Shown here piece by piece: positions 46,595 through 53,949 of a stretch of DNA of 64,000 nt. The notes beneath the pieces were generated by a model. It had not been told where the DNA came from, made no database searches, and saw nothing but the letters and a program-made list of their open reading frames with translations. Source of the DNA: an uncultured Lachnospiraceae bacterium (GTDB lineage: Bacteria > Bacillota > Clostridia > Lachnospirales > Lachnospiraceae); assembly GCA_900549995.1 (NCBI GenBank), contig URQQ01000020.1, positions 1 to 64,000 on the forward strand, written 5' to 3'. How positions within the stretch are numbered: the first letter of the stretch is position 1; each line of letters begins with the position of its first letter. A program made the translations under genes and the position numbers.

Positions 46595-46962
46595 TTGTAT
46601 TCCTCCTTTATAACATCCTGGATCAGTGCGATTGTATCTGATTCACTGAATCCAAGCTGCCTCATTTTCTCAATAAATTCGATAATATGGCCGTGAGCCA
46701 ATTCTCTCTTCATTTTCCGTATCATTGACTCGTCTTCCGTAATAAAACGTCCGCTTGTCCGCTGTGAATAGACAAGTCCGCTCCGTTCAAGTTCGGAGAG
46801 GGCCTTTTGCATTGTATTGGGATTGACAGCTGCTTCGAGTGCAAGATCACGGACAGAAGGAAGTTTATCACCGGCATGATACCTGCCGGCGACGATATCC
46901 ATCTGTATACGCTCCATCAGCTGGAGATAAATAGGCCGGTCATTATCTAAGGTCCATGGCAT
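46591..46962 (-). CDS. GntR family regulator, YtrA-type
   Basis: 123 residues from the ATG at 46962, chosen because AGAGAGGTGA lies six bases upstream; an ATG 21 bases earlier has no site. Winged helix PIYLQLMERIQMDIVAGRYHAGDKLPSVRDLALEAAVNPNTMQKALSELERSGLVYSQRTSGRFIT, then a short ~45-residue helical tail, the YtrA layout. It probably represses this operon until an envelope signal appears. Overlaps the ATPase gene by four bases. Confidence 0.92.
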   Translation of the reverse strand: MPWTLDNDRPIYLQLMERIQMDIVAGRYHAGDKLPSVRDLALEAAVNPNTMQKALSELERSGLVYSQRTSGRFITEDESMIRKMKRELAHGHIIEFIEKMRQLGFSESDTIALIQDVIKEEYK

Positions 46963-47118
46963 TTGGTTCACCTCTCTTTGCATTACATTAGCAGAGTACC
47001 AGAAACATGAAAAGGCTCCGCAAAGTATAGATTCCGATTGTTCTATCCGATTAATACAATGATACAGTGAAACTAGAGTTATGTCAAGGGCAGGAACACC
47101 AGCAGAGAAGTCAGAAGC

Positions 47119-48024
47119 TTACTGTTCACAGTGGGACAAAACAATATTTTCTACGCTTTCCTCGCAGGAAGCATTTCGCAGCATTTCGATTTCGTATTTA
47201 TAAGGCGCATATGATTTCTTCGGATGTGTCGGGGAAGGAATATAAGGTGTTTCGAGGATCTTAGGGACATTTTCAAAATCTTTATGGTGGACAATATAGG
47301 AGAGGGCATCGAATCCGATCTCGCCGCTGCCAAGATTGGCATGTCTGTCTTTTTGAGCACCCTGTGGATTTTTGCTGTCATTGATGTGGAAGACGGCGAT
47401 CTGATCTTTTCCGATCAGGCGGTCAAACTCTCCGATGACTCCATCAAAATCATGGATAATGTCATAGCCGCTGTCGTTTGTGTGGCAGGTATCGAAACAT
47501 ACACGTAATCTGTCATTGTAAGTGACACCATCATAGATTCTGGCAAGCTCTTCAAAATTACGTCCGATTTCAGAACCTTTTCCAGCCATTGTCTCAAGGG
47601 CGATGAAACAGTCGGTGTCTCTGGTCAGTACTTCGTTCAGTCCCTTTACAATCTGGCTGATCCCGGCATCCACACCTGCACCGACATGGGCGCCTGGATG
47701 GAGAATCAGGACATGGCTTCTACAGGCAATGGTACGTTCAATTTCCAGTGCAAGAAAATCCACTGCAAGTGTATAAGTTTCCGGTTTTACTGAGTTCCCA
47801 AGATTGATAATGTAAGGGGCGTGTACAACGATATCGCTGATTCCATGGGAATCCATATAATCCCACGCAGCATCGATATTCAATTCGCTGATATCCTTGC
47901 GCCTCGTATTCTGCGGTGCCCCGGTATAAAACATAAATGTATCTGCATCGTAAGAAGCCGCTTCCCTCGCAGAGCCAAGCAGCATATCCTTTCCGCTCAT
48001 TCCGACATGTGATCCTATTTTCAT
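47119..48024 (-). CDS. nfo: Deoxyribonuclease IV (AP endonuclease)
   Basis: 301 residues, TIM-barrel endonuclease [97 protein letters not shown] and KILETPYIP carry the three-zinc ligands. It cuts DNA at abasic sites in base-excision repair. A strong TAGGAGGTA site marks the start. Confidence 0.95.
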   Translation of the reverse strand: MKIGSHVGMSGKDMLLGSAREAASYDADTFMFYTGAPQNTRRKDISELNIDAAWDYMDSHGISDIVVHAPYIINLGNSVKPETYTLAVDFLALEIERTIACRSHVLILHPGAHVGAGVDAGISQIVKGLNEVLTRDTDCFIALETMAGKGSEIGRNFEELARIYDGVTYNDRLRVCFDTCHTNDSGYDIIHDFDGVIGEFDRLIGKDQIAVFHINDSKNPQGAQKDRHANLGSGEIGFDALSYIVHHKDFENVPKILETPYIPSPTHPKKSYAPYKYEIEMLRNASCEESVENIVLSHCEQ

Positions 48025-48104
48025 AGAGTACCTCCTAAAATAAATAATAGTAATTATTACTGTAATATATCATAACATATACAAAAAAGGAAATCAAGGA
48101 GGGG

Positions 48105-48133
48105 TTGTTGTAACCCACCGGATATGATAAAAT
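48105..48133 (+). promoter_or_regulatory. Probable argS promoter
   Basis: TTGTTG (48105-48110), 17-base spacer, TAAAAT (48128-48133). The transcription start would fall at about 48140, the left edge of the structured repeat, so the repeat would form the argS 5' leader. Confidence 0.5.
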
Positions 48134-48136
48134 ATT

Positions 48137-48268
48137 ACTATTCAGCCATGCACATCTCATCAAATGAACTCCGACGCAAGCTGGCTTGCAGAGGAGATCA
48201 TTTGATGAGATGTATACGGCGTTTAGCCGTACTGAGATGGAGCGAAGCGGAATCGAAGTGGCATGGCG
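48137..48268 (+). repeat. Structured dispersed repeat, copy A, in the argS leader
   Basis: 132 bp with a second copy inverted at 60582-60711. Conserved parts: ACTATTCAGCCATGCACATC at the left; ACTCCGnCGCAAG...CTTGCAnAGGAG in the middle; GATGTATACGGCGTTTAGCC and GTACTGAGATG; and AGCGGAATCGAAGT...GCATGGC at the right. Outer arms GCCATGC / GCATGGC pair. A main hairpin has stem CATC plus a copy-specific 11-base arm (TCATCAAATGA, 48157-48167 / TCATTTGATGA, 48198-48208), then CTCC...GGAG and GCAAGC/GCTTGC. A small hairpin TACGGC-GTTTA-GCCGTA follows, giving a three-way-junction shape. No protein is encoded. Confidence 0.8.
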
Positions 48269-48317
48269 GTATGCGGTATACTGAATGAGGATAATGAAAC
48301 AGAGAGGAAAGTTAACG

Positions 48318-50084
48318 ATGAAAAAAATATTAGATTTGATAGCAGAAGAAGTCGGACAGGCTTTTTTAAACGCTGGATATGATAAAGAATATGCCCGTGT
48401 GACGGTGTCAAACAGGCCGGATCTGTGTGAGTATCAGAGCAACGGTGCCATGGCAGGAGCCAAAGCGTATAAAAAAGCACCGATTATGATTGCAGAGGAT
48501 GTTGTGGGATTTTTAAAAGACAGCACTGTGATCGCAGAGGCTGAAGCTGTGAAGCCAGGATTTATTAATCTGAAATTACAGCCGGAATTCATAGCAGGTT
48601 ATTTAAATGAGATGGAAAATTCTGTGGATCTTGGAATTGAGAAGGCAAAAGATCCGGAGACAATTATTCTGGACTACGGCGGAGCAAATGTGGCGAAACC
48701 ATTGCATGTCGGTCATCTCCGTGCTGCGATTATCGGAGAGAGCCTGAAGAGAATCTCAAAATTTGTCGGTCACAATGTGATTGGTGACGTCCACCTAGGG
48801 GACTGGGGATATCAGATGGGACTTGTCATCACAGAGTTGAAGAAGAGACAACCGCAGCTTCCGTATTTTGATGATGCGTTTGAAGGGGAATACCCGGAAG
48901 AGGCACCATTTACAATTAATGAGCTGGAGGAGATCTATCCGGCTGCCAGCGCTTATGCGAAAGAGCATGATGACTATAAGGAAGAAGCACTCCAGGCAAC
49001 ATTCCTGCTCCAGAACGGACACCGCGGATACCGTGCGGTGTGGAATCACATCATGAATATTTCTGTCGCTGACCTGAAGAAGAATTACAATAACTTAAAT
49101 GTGACATTCGATCTCTGGAAAGGAGAGGCAGATGCACAGGAATATATTCCGGAGATGGTAGAACGTCTGAAAGCCGAGGGATATGCACATCTGGATGAGG
49201 GTGCTCTTGTTGTCGATGTAAAAGAAGAGACGGATACGAAAGAAATCCCGCCATGTATGATTTTAAAATCTGACGGTGCTGCGCTCTATGACACAACAGA
49301 CCTTGCGACGCTGGTAGAACGTGAGAAACTGTATCATCCTGACAAGGTGCTCTATGTCGTTGATAAGAGGCAGGAACTCCATTTTGTCCAGGTATTCCGC
49401 TGTGCAAGAAAAACGGGAATCGTCAAGGAGGGAACAGAGCTTACGTTCTTAGGGTTTGGTACGATGAACGGAAAAGACGGCAAACCATTTAAGACGAGAG
49501 AAGGCGGCGTGATGCGTCTGGAAGACCTGATCCGTGAAATCAATGAGAAAATGTACGAAAAGATTGCAGAAAACAGGACAATGCCGGAAGAGGAAGCCAG
49601 AAAGACCGCGCAGATTGTAGGGTTGTCTGCACTGAAGTACGGCGATTTATCAAATCAGGCGTCCAAGGACTATATCTTTGATCTCGACAGATTCATGTCA
49701 TTCGAAGGAAATACCGGGCCGTATGTGTTATACACGATTGTAAGAATTAAATCAATTCTTGCCAAATACACAGAGATGGGCGGAGATACTGAAAAATGCA
49801 CTCTGCTCGGTGCTGTGACAGAGAGTCAGAGAAGTCTGATGCTCGAAGCTGTAAAGTTTAATGAAGTGATCGAACTTGCTTACAGGGAGAATGCACCGCA
49901 CAAAATCTGTGCGTACATCTATGATATGGCAAATGCATTTAACAAGTTTTATCATGAGACTAAAATTCTTGCAGAAGAAGATGCAAAGACGAAGGAAAGC
50001 TTTATTGCGCTTCTTGTCGTGACAAAAGATATACTGGAAACATGTATTGACCTGCTTGGATTTGAAGCACCAGAAAGGATGTAA
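48318..50084 (+). CDS. argS: Arginyl-tRNA synthetase
   Basis: 588 residues from ATG 48318 (AGAGAGGAAAG upstream). Class Ia: N-terminal Add-1-like domain, VAKPLHVGHLRAAIIGESL (HIGH motif as HVGH), GDWGYQMGLVI, VVDKRQELHFVQVF, then GKPFKTREGG at the KMSKS position, and a C-terminal DALR anticodon-binding domain (LLEAVKFNEVIELAYRENAPHKICAYIYDMANAFNKFYHE). It charges tRNA-Arg. No T-box was seen; instead its leader contains a structured repeat. Followed after six bases by the AlaX-type gene. Confidence 0.97.
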   Translation: MKKILDLIAEEVGQAFLNAGYDKEYARVTVSNRPDLCEYQSNGAMAGAKAYKKAPIMIAEDVVGFLKDSTVIAEAEAVKPGFINLKLQPEFIAGYLNEMENSVDLGIEKAKDPETIILDYGGANVAKPLHVGHLRAAIIGESLKRISKFVGHNVIGDVHLGDWGYQMGLVITELKKRQPQLPYFDDAFEGEYPEEAPFTINELEEIYPAASAYAKEHDDYKEEALQATFLLQNGHRGYRAVWNHIMNISVADLKKNYNNLNVTFDLWKGEADAQEYIPEMVERLKAEGYAHLDEGALVVDVKEETDTKEIPPCMILKSDGAALYDTTDLATLVEREKLYHPDKVLYVVDKRQELHFVQVFRCARKTGIVKEGTELTFLGFGTMNGKDGKPFKTREGGVMRLEDLIREINEKMYEKIAENRTMPEEEARKTAQIVGLSALKYGDLSNQASKDYIFDLDRFMSFEGNTGPYVLYTIVRIKSILAKYTEMGGDTEKCTLLGAVTESQRSLMLEAVKFNEVIELAYRENAPHKICAYIYDMANAFNKFYHETKILAEEDAKTKESFIALLVVTKDILETCIDLLGFEAPERM

Positions 50085-50090
50085 TAGAAG

Positions 50091-51245
50091 ATGACAGAAA
50101 AGTTGTTTTATAAAGACAGCCATATGAGTACATTTTCTGCTACTGTAAAGTCCTGTGAAAAGACAAAAAAGGGATACGAGGCGGTTCTTACAAGAACTGC
50201 CTTTTTTCCGGAGGGCGGAGGACAAAGTGCAGATACAGGATGGCTCAATGGAATTGAGGTAACAGATGCCCATGAAAGAAATGGAGAGGTATATCACCTG
50301 ATGAAAGGACCGCTGACTCCGGGGGAGACTGTGGAAGGAAAGATTGATTACAAAGAGCGGTTTTCCAAAATGCAGCAGCATACAGGAGAGCATATCGTCT
50401 CCGGGCTTATCCATGGAAAGTATGGATATGACAATGTCGGATTCCACCTTGGAAGTGAAGTCACGATGGATTTCAACGGTGTTCTGACCAAAGAGCAGCT
50501 TAGGGAGATCGAATATCTTGCCAATGAAGCGGTGGCAAAGAATCTGGATGTGGAAGTCACATACCCTTCAAAAGAGGAACTAAAAGATCTGGAATACAGA
50601 AGTAAGATCGAAATCGAAGGCCAGGTCAGAATCGTAACAATTCCAGGTTACGACGTCTGTGCATGTTGTGCGCCGCACATGAACACAACAGGTGAAATCG
50701 GTCTGATTAAACTGACCAACATCCAGAACTACAAAGGCGGTGTCCGCATCTCCATGCTTTGCGGCTTCCGTGCACTTGCTGATTACAATACAAAAGAAGA
50801 GAACACCAGAGCCATCGGTGCAGAACTCTCCGCCAAAGAAGAGAAACTCGTAGACGCCGTCATCCGCCAGAAAGAAGAAGTCACAGCACTGAAACTGGAA
50901 AATACCTCCCTGCATCGCCAGCTTCTTGAATACAAAGCCCAGGAAATTCCCGGCGATCAGCCTCACATCTGGTACTTCGATAAAACCCTCACCGGAGACA
51001 CCGCCCGCGAATTCGCCAACCTGCTGATGGCAAAAAATATCACCATCTGCGGCATCTTCTTCGGCACCGACAAATCCGGCTACCGCTACGTCATCTCAAG
51101 CCAGACAACCGACGTCCGCGACATAGCCAAACAACTCAACACCACCTTTAAAGGCCGCGGCGGCGGTAAACCCGAAATGGTACAAGGCTCCCTCCCCGGA
51201 ACCAAATCCCAGATCCTTAACTACCTCCAAACCACAACCCTCTAA
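50091..51245 (+). CDS. Alanyl-tRNA editing protein (AlaX-type with DHHA1 domain)
   Basis: 384 residues. An N-terminal AlaRS-like beta-barrel (TAFFPEGGGQSADTGWL) is followed by the editing domain with zinc ligands HTGEH (about residue 100) and CACCAPHMN, a coiled coil, and a C-terminal DHHA1 domain ending in GRGGGKPEMVQGSLPG. It hydrolyses Ser- or Gly-tRNA-Ala in trans. In the last ~600 bases the codon choice shifts strongly to C-ending codons, unlike the 5' half and neighbours. Probably in one operon with argS. Convergent with the ProX-type gene across a repeat-filled region. Confidence 0.92.
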   Translation: MTEKLFYKDSHMSTFSATVKSCEKTKKGYEAVLTRTAFFPEGGGQSADTGWLNGIEVTDAHERNGEVYHLMKGPLTPGETVEGKIDYKERFSKMQQHTGEHIVSGLIHGKYGYDNVGFHLGSEVTMDFNGVLTKEQLREIEYLANEAVAKNLDVEVTYPSKEELKDLEYRSKIEIEGQVRIVTIPGYDVCACCAPHMNTTGEIGLIKLTNIQNYKGGVRISMLCGFRALADYNTKEENTRAIGAELSAKEEKLVDAVIRQKEEVTALKLENTSLHRQLLEYKAQEIPGDQPHIWYFDKTLTGDTAREFANLLMAKNITICGIFFGTDKSGYRYVISSQTTDVRDIAKQLNTTFKGRGGGKPEMVQGSLPGTKSQILNYLQTTTL

Positions 51246-51246
51246 T

Positions 51247-51375
51247 CCCAGGGACAGACGCGCCGCGTCGCGTCGTTTCCCGTCCCTCATCATTCACAAA
51301 CTCAGCCCCTAATATAAACTTCCGTCCTCCATCCCCCAGGGACAGACGCGCCCCGCCGCGTCGCCTCCCGTCCCC
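51247..51375. repeat. Pair of REP-like GC-rich hairpins (two direct copies)
   Basis: Two ~41-base copies (51247-51287 and 51335-51375) beginning CCCAGGGACAGACGCGCC and ending CGTCCC. Each folds by GGGAC / GTCCC and GACGCG / CGCGTC pairing. Copy 1 starts right after the alaX-type stop. Such repeats are typically scattered intergenic REP-like sequences. The stretch is much more GC-rich than its surroundings. Confidence 0.75.
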
Positions 51376-51409
51376 CTCACCACCACACTTCCGGGGGGAG
51401 AACGGTGCA

Positions 51410-51639
51410 GTAACATCACTGATTTTTTGGGAGTCTGTGAACGAAAATTGGCAGCTCTTATGGAAAAAGGTGCGTTCTGACGGGGATACATCCAGGACTA
51501 CAAGTCCTGGATGTAAGGGCATCTAAGCCGCATCATCATCAGATGATACGGCGCATATGCCCGTGCCCCATAAGAACACACCTTTCTCCATTAGAGCTGC
51601 CATTTGAGTAAGCGACTCCCAAAAAACCAGTGATGTTAC
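51410..51639. repeat. ~230-bp long inverted repeat enclosing two hairpins (MITE-like)
   Basis: The left arm (51410-51485) and right arm (51566-51639) are imperfect inverted copies, roughly four-fifths identical: GTAACATCACTG...CAGTGATGTTAC at the tips, TTTTTTGGGAGTC, GGCAGCTCT and AAAGGTG further in. The 80-base centre holds a perfect hairpin TACATCCAGGACT-ACA-AGTCCTGGATGTA (51487-51515) and a second hairpin GGGCAT...ATGCCC (51517-51562) with GATGAT/ATCATC pairing. No coding potential. The right tip contains the proX-type stop codon. No clear target-site duplication. A non-autonomous inverted-repeat element is the likeliest reading. Confidence 0.75.
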
Positions 51640-52124
51640 AACTTTATCCTCATCGCATCCACATCAATACTCCACAAAAACTTATCCAGATCTTTGAATG
51701 TGATAAACAATGTCGCCGTATTTTCCAGCGGATGAACGCCGAGTCTTTTCGCGCGTGTCAGATCTTTGTCGATAAAAAATTCAACTGCGTGATCAGTATC
51801 GTTCATCAGTCCGAAAGGAGTGACAGATCCCTGTTTGATCCCAAGATATTTCTCCAGTCTGTCTTCGGAAGCGAAACTTAGATTTCCTGCACCGAGTGTG
51901 CGTCCAAGTGCCTTTAAATCTACAGATTTCTTCTCATCCAGTGTGACAAGAAAGTGACGTTTGCCTTTGGAATCACGGAGGAAGAGATTCTTACACAGAG
52001 TTCCCTTCTCGGGGAGTCCAAGTCTGTCCATGTCTTCCATCGTATAGACAGGTTCATGCTCTACAACCTCGTATTTAATATTCATTTTGTCCAGTGCATC
52101 ATATACTCTTTGTTTCTGGTCCAT
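51636..52124 (-). CDS. Prolyl-tRNA editing protein (ProX/PrdX, YbaK-like)
   Basis: 162 residues, YbaK/aminoacyl-tRNA deacylase fold. YEVVEHEPVYTMEDMDRLGLPEKGTLCKNLFLRDSKGKRHFLVTLDEKKSVDLKALGRTLGAGNLSFASEDRLEKYLGIKQGSVTPFGLMNDTDHAVEFFIDKDL includes the conserved Lys (CKNLFLRD) and the GSVTPFG motif of ProX. It deacylates mischarged Ala-tRNA-Pro in trans. GAAAGGAG precedes the start. The stop codon is inside the tip of the adjacent inverted repeat. Confidence 0.93.
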   Translation of the reverse strand: MDQKQRVYDALDKMNIKYEVVEHEPVYTMEDMDRLGLPEKGTLCKNLFLRDSKGKRHFLVTLDEKKSVDLKALGRTLGAGNLSFASEDRLEKYLGIKQGSVTPFGLMNDTDHAVEFFIDKDLTRAKRLGVHPLENTATLFITFKDLDKFLWSIDVDAMRIKL

Positions 52125-52149
52125 TTGAAAAACTCCTTTCTGAAAACGG

Positions 52150-52704
52150 TTAATTGGGGTAGTGAACGACGATATTGGCTTCGATCATTTCATCTCCGGT
52201 GTTTTTGTAAATATAGTCATCATATGCATTATATGAGGCAGAATCACCGGGTTTTAAAATATACTCATGGTCATTGAATATCAGCGTGAGCTGTCCTTTA
52301 TAGACCGTAATGAACTCCCGGGTGCCGGCCATCTGTCTGTTTCCTGCCATAGAACCTCCCACATCGAATTCCAGGTCAAAGATTTCAAAATCCTGTCCGT
52401 CGCAGAAGCTGAAGATTGGATAGAGGCGGTACTTTCCCCCGTCTCCGATCAGTGGTGCAGCCATAGCTTTGCTTGTCCTTGAAAAGGGCATCGGTTTTTT
52501 TGCGGTGAATGCAGTGACAGGTACCTTCAATCCCAGAGACAGCTTGTAGACAGTGGAAATGGTAGGATTTACCTCACCGCGTTCAATTTGGCTCAGCATA
52601 CTCTTACTGATTGAGGTTAGGGCAGATGTCTGCTCCAGGCTCAGTCTCTTATCCTTACGGATCGATTTTAAATTGTCTGAGATAAGTTGATTCAGTTCTT
52701 CCAT
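52150..52704 (-). CDS. XRE family regulator with C-terminal cupin
   Basis: 184 residues. Helix-turn-helix at residues ~8-65 (LISDNLKSIRKDKRLSLEQTSALTSISKSMLSQIERGEVNPTISTVYKLSLGLKVPVTAF), then a cupin_2 barrel (REFITVYKGQLTLIFNDHEYILKPGDSASYNAYDDYIYKNTG). This class controls small-molecule or amino-acid metabolism genes. It lies 26 bases upstream of the ProX-type gene on the same strand, so the two are probably co-transcribed. CGGAGGCTGAC precedes the start. Confidence 0.9.
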   Translation of the reverse strand: MEELNQLISDNLKSIRKDKRLSLEQTSALTSISKSMLSQIERGEVNPTISTVYKLSLGLKVPVTAFTAKKPMPFSRTSKAMAAPLIGDGGKYRLYPIFSFCDGQDFEIFDLEFDVGGSMAGNRQMAGTREFITVYKGQLTLIFNDHEYILKPGDSASYNAYDDYIYKNTGDEMIEANIVVHYPN

Positions 52705-52891
52705 TGTCAGCCTCCGATGTACAGCATATGAGATTTTTTTCTATTATATTGTATATGGACGGCTTTGTCAAGAAACAGAAGTGTGCGGAAAAAACGGAAT
52801 TATTCAGCCATAACCTTTGGAAAGTCTATATTTTATAGTTTTTTTAGTTGCATCTTTATATGACCGGAAGTAGAATAGAAGGGAGCTTCGA

Positions 52892-53806
52892 ATGAGAAAG
52901 AGAGGATGCGTTATGCAGCAGAAGAGTTTTGGGAGTCAGCTGTTTCGGATTGCGGGACCGGTTCTGGTCCAGTGGGCAGCCGGCCTTTTTGTAAATATCT
53001 GTGCCAGCACGTACTGGATGGCCAGCCACATGGGTGAATTTTTAAAGGCTTCCCAGGATGAGCAGGCAATTATGGACTTTACCATGAAAATGATGGAAAA
53101 TATGCTGAAATATTCAACATTGATTACTACGATCACAGCGGTGATTACGCTGCCGATTGTCTGTTTTATGTTTTTCAGGGACAGGAAAAAAGAAAAAGAA
53201 GCGGGAACGATTCAAAAACAGGTCAAAGTATGGAAGTATTGGCCGATCATCCTGCTGGGAGTTGCTGCATGTATTGCGGTGAATAACCTTCTGGTACTTT
53301 ATCAGGCGGCATTTCCAAGTGCGACCTATGAGACGACAACCCAGAGCCTCTATCAGGCAGGATTTGTTCTGCAGGTTATCGGACTTGGAATTTTAATTCC
53401 GGCGGCAGAAGAGATGGTGTACCGCGGACTTCTGTATTCCAGATTAAAAGAGACAATGAAACGGGGATGGGCGATGTTTTACTGTGCCATGGTATTTGGG
53501 CTGTTCCATGGAAACAGTGTCCAGCTGATCTATGGATGTGCCGTCTCTGTGGCGATGTGTTATCTGTATGATAAATACGGATCTGTAAAAGCGCCTGTGT
53601 TTGGCCATATGGTTCTGAATATGACATCTTTGATACTGACAAAAGCAGGTACTATGGAATGGATTTTTGCGACACCTCTCAGGATGGGAATTGTCACTGT
53701 TCTCTGCGCGGCTGTGGCAGCAGCAATGTTCCTGGCCATTCAGACGATAAAAGGCAGGGATGAGGACGATCAAATACCGAAACCGGAGAATCTGACAACA
53801 ATGTAA
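52892..53806 (+). CDS. CPBP family intramembrane metalloprotease
   Basis: 304 residues with about seven membrane helices. CPBP/Abi motifs: EEMVYRGLLYSRL (EExxxR), FGLFHGNSVQ with the second His, and FGHMVLNMTSL with the His/Asn motif 3. Related to Rce1 CAAX proteases; bacterial members are linked to bacteriocin immunity or membrane-protein processing. Start ATG 52892 has GAAGGGAGC; ATG 52913 is an alternative. The stop codon lies in the loop of the following terminator hairpin. Confidence 0.88.
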   Translation: MRKRGCVMQQKSFGSQLFRIAGPVLVQWAAGLFVNICASTYWMASHMGEFLKASQDEQAIMDFTMKMMENMLKYSTLITTITAVITLPIVCFMFFRDRKKEKEAGTIQKQVKVWKYWPIILLGVAACIAVNNLLVLYQAAFPSATYETTTQSLYQAGFVLQVIGLGILIPAAEEMVYRGLLYSRLKETMKRGWAMFYCAMVFGLFHGNSVQLIYGCAVSVAMCYLYDKYGSVKAPVFGHMVLNMTSLILTKAGTMEWIFATPLRMGIVTVLCAAVAAAMFLAIQTIKGRDEDDQIPKPENLTTM

Positions 53807-53827
53807 AGTTGTCAGATTCTTTTTTAA
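53789..53827 (+). terminator. Terminator overlapping the CPBP stop codon
   Basis: Perfect stem AATCTGACAAC (53789-53799) / GTTGTCAGATT (53808-53818), T-run after. The TAA stop (53804-53806) is in the eight-base loop, so the last codons form the 5' arm. Confidence 0.88.
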
Positions 53828-53874
53828 ACAATTCAGATATTAAAAACAATCTGACAATAATCAAAAATTTCCTC

Positions 53875-53903
53875 TTTACAGATTTGAAAAAATATTGTAT
53901 AGT
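53875..53903 (+). promoter_or_regulatory. Sigma-A promoter of gltBD
   Basis: TTTACA (53875-53880), 17-base spacer, TATAGT (53898-53903), 46 bases before the start codon. Confidence 0.6.
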
Positions 53904-53949
53904 ATGAAAAAAGTTACAGAAGAATATGTTTTACAGAAAGGAAATGCTT

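Noticed and set aside
48025..48317. T-box leader for argS
   Set aside because: No T-box sequence (TGGnACCGCG-like) or specifier loop was found; the leader is occupied by the dispersed repeat.
51246..51635. Short reading frames in the repeat region
   Set aside because: They span hairpins, have no ribosome binding sites and low-complexity products; the DNA structure explains the sequence better.
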